Shown piece by piece: positions 24,563 through 37,125 of a DNA stretch of 64,000 nucleotides (within the stretch, counting starts at the first letter, position 1; the number at the start of each line of letters is the position of its first letter). The position numbers and the translations under genes were made by a program. The notes beneath the pieces are model-generated. The model made no database searches and was not told the origin of the DNA. It saw only the letters and a program-made list of their open reading frames with translations. The stretch comes from Primula veris (lineage: Eukaryota > Streptophyta > Magnoliopsida > Ericales > Primulaceae): assembly GCA_963682055.1 (NCBI GenBank), contig OY821749.1, forward strand, positions 33,549,631 to 33,613,630. Reading direction: 5' to 3'.

Positions 24563-27500
24563 ATGGGAGGAGGTGAAGAGAGGTGGTGTGTGGTCACCGG
24601 TGGGAGAGGCTTTGCAGCTAGGCATTTGGTGGAAATGCTCATTCGATATGAGATGTTTTCTGTACGTGTTGCTGATTTAGCACCATCTATAAAACTTGAC
24701 CCTGTTGAAGAAAATGGAGCCTTAGGTCAAGCTTTACGATTGGGGCGTGTTAAATATGTATCTGCTGATCTTCGAGACAAATCCCAATTACTCAAGGGTA
24801 ATAGCCAGTTAGCCACTCTTAGACTTTCCGAATAATTATTATCCCTCCGTTTGAAATCACAGTCTACTTTCTGTTTTGTAGACTACCATTGATTGTTTAC
24901 CTCACTGATATGCACGTATTTAACATGTTTTTGGAGTTGAATCATCTCTTTTGATCTGTACGAAATTAATTTAAGGACTATCATTCAGCGATGACGTGAG
25001 TATTTTCTAGTCCAGTTACATCGCATGTTGTTTTCCATTACCAGTTTCTGTTCAAGGAAACATGTTTTCAAAATAGAGAAAATCAGAATTGTTATTCCCC
25101 CTATATATTGTGTACTAGAGTTGCAGTGATTATCAAGTAAAAATTCTACTTTTAATTTGCTTACGTAACTCGCGTATTGATCTTGTCATGTAGCTCTTCT
25201 ACCCTGTATGGGGAAAGTTCGTAGTTCTTGTACACATGCATGTACTTATGAGTTGGGGAAAATTATGTGTTACAGCTTTTGAAGGAGTTGAGGTTGTTTT
25301 CCACATGGCAGCTCCTGATTCATCCATCAACAACCACGAGCTTCATCATTCAGTTAACGTAAAAGGTTATTCCTGACTTGGGATTGAATACATTATCTAC
25401 TTTCTGTTGTTCTATGCTTTTTGACTTTTTACTTGAAGATTTAATACAGTTGTGACCTGCAGGAACACAGAATGTCATCGATTGTTGTATCGAGCTTAAG
25501 GTGAAGAGACTAATTTATACGAGTTCTCCTAGTGTGGTCTTTGATGGAGTTCATGGGATTGAGAATGGGCACGAGACAATGCCCTATGCAGCAAAGGTAA
25601 ATCCTTGTTTCACATCTATATTCTTATTATAGCTATTCAAACAAACACATACTACACATAGATATTTACTGGGATTAGCAGAACTAAAATAAAATAATTT
25701 TTTTACAAAATCCTTCCCATATGCACCCTTGCAAACTAGGAAGTATAAGATTCTTCTATCTTCATGTATCCATTATGACCTTCTGGACAAGTATATATCT
25801 ATATGTAAAATACGGTTCAGAGATTAATAGTTAATCACTGATTCCCACTACCATTTTCGTTCTGCATCATCGCAGACTGGGAGGCACTAACTTCTTTCTT
25901 ATCGTAGTTCGTATCCATGTCATTACAGTTTAACCCTTTCTTTGTTTTTTATATAGCACATTGATTCCTATTCTAAAACCAAAGCTGAAGCAGAGGCGCT
26001 GGTTATGAAAGCAAATGGTAAAAGCGGACTTTTAACTTGCTGTATCCGTCCTAGCGGCATTTTTGGCCCTGGTGATAGATTATTTGTGCCAGCTTTGGTT
26101 TCTGCTGCACGGGCAGGCAAATTAAAGGTAAATATTTTTTTATTCTAAGTTCAAATTGAAGATAAATCTTGCTATACGTCTTGTTCTTTCTTTTCAAGAT
26201 TATCATTAATTAAATTTCCTAGAGCCTAGTTTTTATCTTGGTTCAGTCTCGAATTTTCGACAAAAAATGGAAGTGATCTTGAAAATTGCTGAGGCTTGGC
26301 GTTTTTGATAAATTTTGTTACAACGAACTGGGAGTCTACATTAATCCATATTTGGTTTGATGGATTTGTCATCGCGGTAAATAAGGTAGAGTCCAGCTTT
26401 ATTTTTTCCTTTTATTGCTTGCAGTTTATTATTGGTGATGGGAATAACAAGTATGATTTCACATATGTTGAGAATGTGGCACATGCTCATATTTGTGCTG
26501 AACGTGCACTTGCATCTGGGGGGGAAGTTGCAGAGCGAGCTGCTGGGCAGGTATTATATGTTACATTGATACTTTAATACTCCACCTTTATTTGGTTATT
26601 GTTTTAGAGAAGGTTTATTTCTCACAAACCAATGTTTTAGAGAAGGTATTGAGTCTATTGACCATGTTAGAGGAGTATTAGCCAATGAAAAGAATAAAAA
26701 GATTTTAAAATACCTGGAGGGTACCCTGTGCTGCTGAGAGTATTGAACGACCTGAAGTTTCTGTTCCCCTTGCTTTTATACAATTAAATTAACCTTTAAC
26801 TGAAGTGAACTTAAACAGTGCGTTGGCTGAGACTATTGCATTATTTTATTTCCTATGCAGGCATATTTCATAACCAATATGGAGCAAATTAAGTTCTGGG
26901 AGTTTGTATCACTTGTTCTTGAAGGACTAGGCTATGAGAGGTAGTCTTTTCTGCAAAGCTAATGTATTTATCTCTTGCCTTGAATTCTTTTGGTCGTGTG
27001 AAAATTTCATCTCTGAAGTCCAAACTCTAGTGTTTGGTTTCTAACCAGGAATGTCTATTCAGTAAGTGAACTTTAATTTTTTGTCGCTGTCAATATGTTA
27101 AATTGAGAAAATTCATCTGATGTAATGATATTTTAATAATCGTGGTAATGATGTCGGTATGTGAAACAGTATTTGTTATCGAGAAGTTGGCTTCTGTTAA
27201 ACTTCATATCTGTTTTGCATTTTAAAGTTGATTAAGCAAAAGTAAAATTTAAAAGTCTATATAATACTTCTACATTTAACGCAAAATCTGGCAGTGTTAG
27301 TAGTAAAACAGCACAATCCGTAAAGTTTAGGGGCTACAACTGCTGAAGTAAAATTGCAGGGACAAATGTGGGTAGAGACCATAGTTTAGGAACTAAAAAC
27401 GAAATTAATACATGAAATAATGGGTGTCATATTCTTGCGAAATTATGTGTACTCACGCTTCACGAAGATCACCAAAGGACTTGCCGGGCCTTCATATGTG

Positions 27501-30500
27501 CATCATGCATGGATATTATTTGAACTTCTAAATTATTTTCTAATGTTATATAGTTTGCAGGCCAAAAATAAAGATTCCGGTTGCTGTTATAATGCCAATT
27601 GCGTATCTAGTCGAGTGGACATATAAGCTATTAGCCCCATATGGTATGAAAGTTCCACAATTTACACCTTCTAGAATGAGACTTCTCTCTCGTAGCAGGA
27701 CATTTAATTGCTCAAAAGCAAATGATCTACTTGGCTACACACCAATAGTCCCATTTCAGGTATGTTTGTATTCATTAATATTGTAGAGATTCACATTTGT
27801 TTTTTCTAACACACACCAAATGTCATTGTTGGTGAATTTTCTCATAGATTTCACTCTTTATTGGTTAACTTTGCATGTATGCCCTACTTGGTCACATAGA
27901 AAGTGCGCTTTGTTAACACTTTCCAGTAATGAAACCTAACTTTCAGCAGCTAGATACTTTAGCTTCTCATAATAGTTATGATATGCCTTGCACAGCTCAC
28001 TTTTTAGTGCAAACTTTGACTGTCTATATAGCGAAACTGTGAGTTTTAATGGGGAATCTCTCGAATAACATAATTTTGCATTGGATGCTTCTCAACACAA
28101 TGGTTGTATCATTTTGAGGTAATTTGGGGTGGAGTAGTTTCTTTGTTCTTTTTAAAAAAACTGGTTTCTAATACAAAACAGCATGTGGTTTACTCAAGGT
28201 TTAGTGGGTTGAGCACGTTACATACCGATGAAAGTTACCAAATTAACTAGCTAATGATTTTCACCCATCCTTTTATTCCCAACGCTACAAGTGCAACTTA
28301 GAGAAAATGATAATTGAACACATTCTTTTGATGATGCAAGCATATATTATCGGATGCATGTCTTTAGTTTTCTTCTAATCCACTTTTGATTATATTTGTA
28401 GGATGCTGTGAGGATGACTATTGAATCATACCCACATCTGAGGGCTGAATTTAAAACCAAAAAGGATGGTTCGTCTAAAGCATCTACATACCTTGGAAGT
28501 GGAAGAGGTAACTTGTTCATTTCTGTTCATTAAATACTATGTCTTATTTCACTTGTGTTTATTTTGTGAAATAATATCGGACATCTATCTTCTTGGTGTT
28601 GCTCCTTTGATGTTTTCATTTTCTTGGTTTTACTTTTTACTATTATTAAAAGACAGAAAAAAATGTATCTAGAATGAGTTTGAAGAATACTGCTTGGTTA
28701 TTCTTTTCTATTATGAATTTATAATCTATATTATCTGTTTTAGAAAGAGACGATTTCTTTGACCTTGTTGTTCAAATTGTTTTACACTATGACTTAGGTT
28801 TGAGCTCTCAGTTTTACCTTATTTGACTTCATTTTCTTTTTTCTTTCTGCAGTTGCTGACATACTTCTGTGGAGAAATAAAAAGCAGACGCTCAGTACCG
28901 CATTTATTCTTTTCGCTATTTACTTCAACTTCATAGCATCTGGGTGTACTCTCATTTCCGCAGTTTCAACACTCCTTTTGATAACAATGATTTTCCTTCT
29001 CATCCATGGCCTTCTACCCGACAAAATGTAAGTATGCTATTTGCATATAACTTCAATATACATCCGTGGCACTTATTGACTATGTGACAGTTTATAATCG
29101 TCTGCATTCTTTTTAGGGTTAATAACTGCTTTGTGCACCAACATATCATCAGTACCAAATTTGTACACCAATCGAAGAAACTAACAATTAGTGCAGTTCG
29201 GTTGCATTTCTCAACGTTTTAGTACACTTGGTGTACCAAATTGAAAAAAAGCATACATCAAATGCTGGGATAGTAAATAGTTACAAAAACAAAATATTTT
29301 ATACTATCATGTTCTTTTATATATATTTTATACACTATTCTATCAAGACTCTTCTATTTTAGTCCCCAATGGCCCAATCTGTATTTTTACAATGAGGTAC
29401 TATTTACTAATTGCTAACATTTTAGGTTGTTCAATATCGAAATCCGATGATATGTTAGTTTACAAAATGGTCTTTTACCCTTTTTACCATCTGACCAAGC
29501 ATTACGTTCTTGAGTTGATGCATGCCATTCGGGTAACCTTCTGTATGAAGAATGAGTTCTGATCTTAAAACCTTCTTGTAATGATTTTCAGACCATCTTA
29601 AAAAGGAAATGTTTTTTCATGAGTATACCAATTTTATTTTCGTTTTCAGGTTTGGTTATACAATCGAAAAAGTTCCTAGTTCAAGTTTCCACATTTCTGA
29701 AGAGAAATCTCACCAAGTTGTCCTCTCAGCTGCGTCATCTTGGAATTCTTTAGTAAATGGCTTAATTTCTCTTTCCAAAGGGAAAGACTGGACGCTGTTC
29801 ATAAAGGTGTGGATTTCTTGTATGCTTGTATTAGTTATGTTATTCGTTAATATACATGCTTTTTTTGTGTATCGACTTGAGTATGGTACTAAATGGCTCA
29901 ATGCATTTTTCATATAGGTAGTTCTCATTTTATTAGCTCTCACCATTTTTGGGGCTATGTCACTCGACAGCGTGTTTACTAAAGGTTTTTCCTTCTCCCA
30001 CTTCTCTCTTGTTTGTAATTTCATGTTGATTCTTAAATAGCCGGGAGAACTTGCTATATATATACACACGGGTGAAAAAACAAAGACCGTCTCCTTAGTG
30101 AGAAATTTGGTTGCTCCACTATTGGTCCTAAATCATCATAGTTCGAGTAAGTTACAGTCAGACCCTATAGTTTCAGTTAGTATTGGTCCCCGTATTTTGA
30201 GTAACACCGATGATCCCTTCCTATGGGACCGATATTGTTGTACGTGACCATTTGTGGGGATTGTTAGTGTAACATATCTGGATTATGGGGCCATAGACCC
30301 ATAGTGTTTGAATCGAAATTATGGGGATCAAATTGAATTTCTATCTAAAGCATGAGACCCACTAGTGTTACATTGGAACTATGGAGATTAAATGGCAATT
30401 CGATCCTAAGTATCATGATTATTGCTATACTACATACGCACAATTAAGTCTTCTTTTACTGCTACTTTTTTAGATCACACTACTGTACTAATATACTCTG

Positions 30501-30687
30501 CAAACAAGTTGATTGAAGCGAAATGCTTCTTTTCCTTGCAGTACTTCCCTTTGCATTTGTTGCTTTCTTCATATATGAGAAAAAGGAGGACGAGATTGAT
30601 GGCTTGTTTTCCAGATTGCTCTCGGTCGGTTGCAAGTTAAAATCTGATATTTCTAGCAAATTCCTAAAGTCGAAGAAGATTGATTGA
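24563..30687 (+). CDS. 3BETAHSD/D2: Sterol 3-beta-hydroxysteroid dehydrogenase/C4-decarboxylase with C-terminal reticulon domain
   Basis: Exons: 24563-24797, 25276-25365, 25463-25596, 25957-26127, 26425-26550, 26861-26940, 27561-27759, 28402-28507, 28853-29027, 29650-29806, 29918-29984, 30542-30687. The total is 562 codons, in frame. Residues 8-350 are an extended short-chain dehydrogenase: NAD-binding CVVTGGRGFAARHL (9-22), VFHMAAPDSS, catalytic YSKTK (Y158, K162) and the substrate-side RPSGIFGPGD. From about residue 381 (VADILLWRNKKQTLS) a reticulon homology domain follows, with two long hydrophobic hairpins. The protein ends KKID, a canonical dilysine ER-retrieval signal. The family oxidises and decarboxylates 4-alpha-carboxysterols during sterol C4 demethylation in the ER. 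The reticulon part may anchor it in curved ER membrane (inference). Arabidopsis At2g26260 has the same fusion, from memory. Confidence 0.93.
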
Positions 30688-31231
30688 TATACTTAAGCAT
30701 CTCCATTCAATGCCTCAGCCACATTTCATTCTTTTTTTCTTGCTTAGCACTTCTACCTTGGTTTACAAATCATATTCGATGATATATAGTTTCAACTGGG
30801 AACTTACTCACATCCCAAGCACTCGACGACTGTGCTTTCTGCCTGCAATGTTTTTGTTTTCTCTTACTAGATTTTTGCCTGTACTCTATTTGGTGGCTAC
30901 TTACGTTCAATTTTTTTTATTCCTCGTCATGGGCAGGTGTGAATATATTACTATCAAGCGAAGTGTTTATCATAATTAGAGCTTTTACATCCTTTTTGTC
31001 GTGAGTCCGTAACCATCTTCTTATGGTCATGGAACAAGTGATTGACCAGTTTATGTTTGAGCAATGAGCTTATTCTTTATCATACGTTTGGTCTATTTTG
31101 GTGACTACCCACCCCCCACCCATCACTTATAGTCATTGTTCCAGAATGTGCATACAGAGGTTACATTGATTATAATTACAAATGTATGAACATATAAATT
31201 TATATGGAAAATATACCAAAGAAACTATGAA

Positions 31232-31380
31232 GGAAGCAGCGTACCTGATTCTGAGTCAGAGTGACTCAGAGTCCACAGCCATTGAATATTGCTACAGTTA
31301 AAATATAAAATGTACTGTAGCAATATACAATGGCTGTGGACTCTGAGTCACCTTGACTCAGAGTCAGATACGCTACATTT
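31232..31380. mobile_element. Mutator-like fold-back MITE, copy 2 (149 bp)
   Basis: A hairpin of GGAAGCAGCGTACCTGATTC against its complement. The arms continue through CCACAGCCATTG and the copy-specific AATATTGCTACAG to an AT loop. A perfect 9-bp direct repeat, AACTATGAA, lies at 31223-31231 and 31381-31389. Confidence 0.88.
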
Positions 31381-31739
31381 AACTATGAACATGAGGAGAC
31401 CAATCAAAATGTGTTAATAATGTCCATGTGATTGAATTTTTCAAACCTAATACCCCTACTGAAGCAGGTCCCAATACTTAAATTTGGGACTAATAGTAGT
31501 GTCCTGTGTCACATCACATGAAACATTTCTTGATAAAAGATTACATAAATCTAGCACAACCACCATAGTTTTCCCTAAAAAAACAAACAGACTTAAACAT
31601 AAAACCAATCTTATGATTGAGCCACCCATAAAATAAGGCTATGCCACGTGTGCTTATGTTTTGATGAATGGTACACTATTTCGTACCCTATATAAAGGGA
31701 CCTATTTTATTCAACCACATACATTGATTATCACTTATT

Positions 31740-31965
31740 CGGAATTCATTATACCCTACGAAATTATGTCCAATTTTAATCGGATTATAATATGTATTAA
31801 AATTGTCGACATAATTTTTTTTAACTAAATCATATAATTTAATGTTTAAACTATATTATTAGATTTTGAAAATTTTCATTCCGACAACTTTGATATAAGT
31901 TATTGTCCAGTTAAAATTGTACGTAGTTTCGTAATAGACAGTTAAATCGGAACGAATGATTACTA
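31740..31965. mobile_element. Stowaway-like MITE
   Basis: The core arms pair: CTACGAAATTATGTCCAATTTTAATCGG and TTAAAATTGTCGACATAA on the left against ATTCCGACAACTTTGATATA and GTTAAAATTGTACGTAGTTT on the right. The right end GTTAAATCGGAACGAATGAT is a decayed TIR. Confidence 0.6.
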
Positions 31966-32194
31966 TTTTATTAGTAGTATAAAATAAACTGATAAAAAAC
32001 AAAAATTAGACCCGAATCTATCTATTCGGGTACAAATCAACCCAAACATTATTAATGAGTATCCAATGCTTGAATAATAGAAACTGGGTATAACATGTCC
32101 CGGGTCTTACTTACTAAAGAATGAAGGCAATGATAATGTAAATGTCCAAGTCCACTTGAGTAGGGCCCCCACAAGCTGAAAAGCCCATGGGATG

Positions 32195-32510
32195 ACAGAC
32201 GAGATTGAAACACTTATCAATGATTACTATGACTCATAAATGCCTATAAATAGTCAAGTAACTTCACTGGAAAAGAGGCCTAAAAATCACAAAGAATAGA
32301 TATACAAGAAAGTGTCAGAGTTTATCTCACAAGAAAGCGACCGAGAGAAGCCAAAGAAAAAGACCGAGCATCAAGACCAAATACCAAGATCAAAATTAAA
32401 ATTAGATTATTAAATCGAGCATAAGTGTAATAGAAAAGTGTAACCCGAGCAAATATAATTGCCGATCAATAAAAACGAATAATAATGTGTCCAATATATA
32501 CTTTCTCAAA
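32195..32510 (+). mobile_element. Possible solo-LTR-like segment
   Basis: TATAAATAG at about 32244 is followed by a purine-rich GAAAGCGACCGAGAGAAGCC stretch, a TGTAACCCGAGCAAATA segment and AATAAAA at about 32468. This order (TATA box, R-like region, poly(A) signal) resembles the LTR of a plant retrotransposon. No second copy, clear TG...CA ends or 5-bp TSD were found. It could instead be an unannotated non-coding transcript. Confidence 0.25.
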
Positions 32511-33315
32511 ATTACATTAATATTGTTGAAAAGCATAACCCAAACCCGATTAAAGTTACTGATTTATCATAAACTATCTTGATAAAATATAATAATTATT
32601 GGGCAAAATGATAGGAGTATTTTTTTTTATATAGTCGTGATTGTATAGAAGTCCACGACCCAACATTGAAGTTTATTAAGATGGTATTTTAAATGGATAT
32701 CTCCCATTAAACTTGATATATTTCTAATCAATTTGGCTCAATATACACACACAGCATATTAGAAAGTAAGAATGAAAGTTATTTACACATTTTCAGGGGT
32801 GTTTTCGCAGTGAAAATCACGATTTCAACAAAATAAGCGCAATATTATTCCCTTCTTAATAATTAATAAAAAATGTTATATTTTCCATGTAACTAGTTAT
32901 TTCACCACACCTGTAATTAGCAACAACGAGGTTTCACCTATATACGAGTCATTCATCCCGGCCCGTTACAACCTCCCCCTTTAAGGTCTTGTATCGATAC
33001 CGCCATACCCGTTTGATGAGGATGGTATCATTTAGAGAAATATTATCCGGTTGTAATATTGTATGCGCTACATGATATAAACTCGTGAGCCAGGCACATC
33101 AACAATCATGCGGCTTAAATTAAAATTAAAAATTATATATCATTAAGTTAAATTACACTAAGCACATTTTCGACAAACATAAATCAGACTAATGCCAAAA
33201 CTTGGGTCAATGCTGTTTAAGTTTTAAATAATTTGAACTCAAAAAGTAATAAAAACAAAGACCTCATCCACTCATTTGTCAATATTTACAACCAAACATA
33301 ACGTATGTGAAACTG

Positions 33316-33454
33316 GGAAGCAGAGTACCTGACTCTGAGTCAGGGTTACTCTGCTTCCACAACCATTGGATCTGTTATTAAATTTAAACTGTAGCAGATC
33401 CAATGACTGTGGAAAGCAGAGTAACCCTGACTCAGAGTCAGATACTCTGCTTTC
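33316..33454. mobile_element. Mutator-like fold-back MITE, copy 3 (139 bp)
   Basis: GGAAGCAGAGTACCTGACTC pairs with its complement at the right end, and the inner arms CAACCATTGGATCTGTTA pair with TAGCAGATCCAATGACTG. A perfect 9-bp direct repeat, GTGAAACTG, flanks it at 33307-33315 and 33455-33463. This copy keeps the two arms nearly identical. Confidence 0.9.
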
Positions 33455-33866
33455 GTGAAACTGCTCAAACAAATCCCAATAAAACTTGGTACATTTAGCA
33501 GAAGGTCTTAAAATCAGTTGAGATAGCATGCAAAAAAGACAACGTATGTAAACTATTCATCTCAGATGTTCCCCTAATTTTTTAATTATTGATTAGTGGT
33601 CTCAATATGGACTATTATTCTTTGTATCTTTTAAAAATGATAAATAATTAACTTTTAAATTAGCAGGCCAAATATTCCGACTTAAACGCTTTCTTGTTTT
33701 CCCCTCCGAAACATAATATCCGTTGTTGTGAAGTGCGGTCTTAGAACAAACGTAACAAATTAAGAAATAGATACACTTCTAGCTAGCATCTAAAATTAAT
33801 CTCTCTATTTACCATTTACGATTGATGTTGCATTATACTTGTCGTATGTCTTTATAAATTTCAAGG

Positions 33867-34118
33867 CCTCCTTTGGTTGCAACATGTGCAACTCGGGTTT
33901 TCATGTCCGGTCCGGACATTAAATGATGTCGAAAAGAGTATTCTCAATACCATATGGTGGTGATATTGAATATAGTGTAATCCCGATGAGATTATTAATC
34001 GGAAGTTGTTTTAAAATCACATTCATCGTCCAACGAGATTGCTCGTCCCGGAATGAATAATCTCATAACTAAACCACGCTTAAATTGCTAGACGCAACCA
34101 AATCAGGCGCTTCCTAAC
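33867..34118. mobile_element. Possible hAT-like MITE or fold-back segment
   Basis: GGCCTCCTTTGGTTGCAAC on the left is mirrored by GACGCAACCAAATCAGGCGC on the right, about 230 bp away. Inner motifs such as CCCGATGAGATTATTAATCG and CGAGATTGCTCGTCCCGGAA also suggest partial fold-back. The TSD is not clear. Confidence 0.4.
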
Positions 34119-34168
34119 CAATAGGATCCTTTTCGTATCAAAATAAGTATAAGATTTAATCATTCATA

Positions 34169-34350
34169 CCCTATAAAATAATATTTGATTTAGTGAGAGT
34201 CAAAGGCTGTCACAAGCCTGTCGCTAATTTAAAAAGTTATCACAAATCTGTCGCAAATTGACTAAACTGTCACAAAACCGTCGCTAATAAGCTCGTAACA
34301 AAAAATACTATCACTAATCCCGTCACTATTTGAGTATTTTTTTTATAGTG
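34169..34350 (+). mobile_element. CACTA-like MITE, copy E (182 bp, ATA target duplication)
   Basis: The left end is CCCTATAAAATAATA and the right end, read inverted, is CACTATAAAAAAAATACTC. ATA directly flanks both sides (34166-34168 and 34351-34353). A 3-bp duplication plus a CACTA-type terminus supports the class. The interior has the TGTCACAA / TGTCGC subterminal motifs of the family. Confidence 0.7.
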
Positions 34351-34471
34351 ATAATAGGCTAGTAGACGACTAAACATTGATTTATTTAGTAAAAACAAGA
34401 GAAAATTTACAAGGCGTGTCATTGGGAATTAAAAATATATTAGTATTATTTATGCATCTTAATGGAGTCGG

Positions 34472-34661
34472 CTACAAAAAAATACTCAAATAGCGACGGG
34501 ATTAGTGACGGTATTTTTTGTTACGAGCTTATTATCGACGGTTTTTGTGACGGCTTTGTGACAGTTTAGTCAATTTGCGACAGATTTATGACAGCTTTTT
34601 AAATTAACGACAGGCTTGTGACAGATTTTGACTCTCAGTAAATCAAACATTATTTTGTAAG
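34472..34661 (-). mobile_element. CACTA-like MITE, copy F (inverted)
   Basis: The same family as copy E but in opposite orientation, 121 bp away: it starts CTACAAAAAAATACTCAAAT and ends AATCAAACATTATTTTGTAAG. Internal motifs read TTTGTGACAG in the plus strand. The TSD is not clear. Confidence 0.68.
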
Positions 34662-34964
34662 GATAATAAATTGATTGATTATTCACTTTCTGCAGCTTAT
34701 TCGCTGAAGTGGAGGCATTTTTTCGATGGAGACGCTATTAATATTATCAAATAAATAAAATAAGTATTATTATTTAAATTCTTATCATAATATACATATA
34801 CATATTCATATGCAAAGACATAAAATTAAATATAAAACTAAAATTTGCAAACAGAACTCGAGAAATCACAGGAACTTTACTACACTAGTAAATTAAACTG
34901 AAGTCTGGAAAATGCATTTTTACCAATATCATCGCTTTTGTAACATTTTTATTTATTATAATTG

Positions 34965-35176
34965 ACATTAGGAACTACGTGTATTTTTTACCTGTCAATA
35001 ATTTGCATCAAATTTGTCGGAATGAAATTTTTTAAAAGTTGATCATATAGTTCAAATGTTAAATTTTATTATTAGATTTTAAAAAAATTCATTTCGACAA
35101 TTTTGATACAAGTTATAAGTCGATCAAAATTGCATGTAATTTCGTAATGAACAATTAAATGAAAACGGACGTAGTA
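34965..35176. mobile_element. Stowaway-like MITE
   Basis: The arms AACTACGTGTATTTTTTACC with GCATCAAATTTGTCGGAATG pair with CATTTCGACAATTTTGATAC plus GCATGTAATTTCGTAATGAA. The right end AAAACGGACGTAGTA is a decayed Stowaway terminus next to TA. Confidence 0.6.
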
Positions 35177-35241
35177 TTATTTTTTCAGAGATAAAAAAAA
35201 AAGGAATTTATTTTATGTAGCCGCCACGCTCTTAGTTACTA

Positions 35242-35463
35242 CTCACTCCGTTCCCATTTAATTGTCTCATACGAAACTACGTGCAATTTTAACCGACTTA
35301 TAACTTGTATCAAAATTGTTGGAATGAATTTTTTTTTAAATCTAATCATAAAATTTAACATTTGAACCATATTATCAACTTTTGAAAATTTTCATTCCGA
35401 CAATTTTGATAAAAGTTATTGATCGGTTAAAATTGCAGATAGTTTCGTAATGGAGGGAGGGAC
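35242..35463. mobile_element. Stowaway MITE with deleted right TIR
   Basis: The left end CTCACTCCGTTCCCATTTAA follows TA at 35240-35241. The right arm reads TAGTTTCGTAATGG and then AGGGAGGGAC TA, so the usual CAATTAAATGGGAACGG part of the right TIR is missing. Confidence 0.7.
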
Positions 35464-36667
35464 TACTTTTTATGTGATTTGACACGATATAAAAAATTAA
35501 CCAAAATTGACTAATGTTTTCAAGTCCGCTTCATACGTTTCACTTTAGCTCTAATTGGTGGATTTTACCATTCATTTCAATCAACTTTATTCATATCATT
35601 TTTCCACAACTACAATAAAAAACTATAGTAATATGTCAAAAAAAAAAAAAAAAGGTAACGCTCTCGAAAATAATAATACTCTCAAATGAAACGGAATTCC
35701 ATACCATCATATAATCTATTAATGGTTGTCATTGTCAAAGTACCAGATTCAAATAAACGTGATAGTCATTTATATATACCACATTTTCCTTTTTACAAAT
35801 TTGATATTATATGATAGACTATAATTATAGTATCATATATATATATATCATGATTACTATATGATAGATTAGTAGTGTCTAATAGTAGTATATTGTAGGG
35901 TTTTTTTTTTTTTTTCATTTTTGGATGTCAACTTGAAAATCGTTTTGTTATAGATGTCTGGTGATATACATTAGTGTATAGTAATAATTTGTTATAAGTG
36001 CATACCTATAAATGATATAAAGTCTCAATATATAAGTATGTTTTGTTGTTATCTATTTATTGTATGTACTTATTCGTACCATTTTGGTTTCCCGTTATAA
36101 ATGAATTTCAAGTCATTGCAAGTTTCATTGTTCATACTTCAATATGAATACTATAGTATTAACAATTCTTAATTTGATAATTCTAGTAGTAAACAATGCT
36201 TAAGTGACACTTTCTTTAGTTCTTTTGCTTTAAAATGTGAATAATTTTTATGTTTAAATGTCATGTAATTGTTAACCCAAATGATCATGAAAGCTCGTAA
36301 TGCAAATTAATGTGATTTCTATATAAGAGGACACATGTATATCATTTAACCATTTCGTATCACACGAGATGCACTTCAAAAACCATTTCATTTGTCTTTA
36401 ATAAATTCAAATGGTACTATGAGATTAATTAAATTTGAAACATACATTTAAAATCCATTTGTCTTTTACTAGTCAAAAAGAGTGGACACGTTATTGATGA
36501 TGAACTGATTTTTACCAGTGTCCTTTTCTTTTTCCTCTTTTCCTAATAAAATGGTGAATCATTTTATTTATTTATTACTGTATATAGCCAACAGAGAAAA
36601 GTAGCAGTAGTATTCATTACCCATTCATATTATATAGAAAAAAATATATGGAAAATGAGTATCTCAC

Positions 36668-37020
36668 CGAAGAAGTGTGCCTGACTCTGAGTTATGATGA
36701 CTCAGAATCTAAAATTGTTAATAAAACGCTCAATTTTATTTTAATTGTCTTTGATTTTTAAAGTCAAAATTATGTAAAACTTACAAATATAAAAATAAAC
36801 AACAATCAACATTTTGTATCTATATATTATTATATTTACATATACATATTCATAATATTCAAAATTTTCAAATAATAGTTATAACTTGATTTCATTGAAT
36901 TATGTAAATTGTATATAATTTTGACTTTAAAAATCAAAGACAATTAAAATATAATTGACCGTTTTATTAGCAATTTTGGACTCTGAGTCACCATGACTCA
37001 GAGTCAGGCACACTGCTTCC
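36668..37020. mobile_element. Mutator-like fold-back MITE, long variant, copy 4 (353 bp)
   Basis: The outer ends match the family (CGAAGAAGTGTGCCTGACTC against its complement ending in GGCACACTGCTTCC), but the inner stem is unrelated to the 139-149-bp copies: AAAATTGTTAATAAAACGCT and TTTAATTGTCTTTGATTTTT pair with the right side. The flanks GTATCTCAC (36659-36667) and GTATCTGAC (37021-37029) match at 8 of 9 bases. Confidence 0.85.
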
Positions 37021-37025
37021 GTATC

Positions 37026-37125
37026 TGACAGTGTTTTACACAGTCAAAAAAACTGTGTTTTAATATGAACCGTCCGATAAACGATCAGACGATACAGATC
37101 TAAACACAGTTTTGTGTAACAGACA
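37026..37125. repeat. Short inverted repeat with GTGTTTTACACAG arms
   Basis: ACAGTGTTTTACACAGTC and AAACACAGTTTTGTGTAACAG form imperfect arms around a ~50-bp interior. A related shorter fold-back (GTGTAAAACACAATC / ACTGTGTTTTAC) is at about 3790-3825. Both are flanked by a CACCCC- or AGGGGC-like terminus. This is probably a second small fold-back family. Confidence 0.4.
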
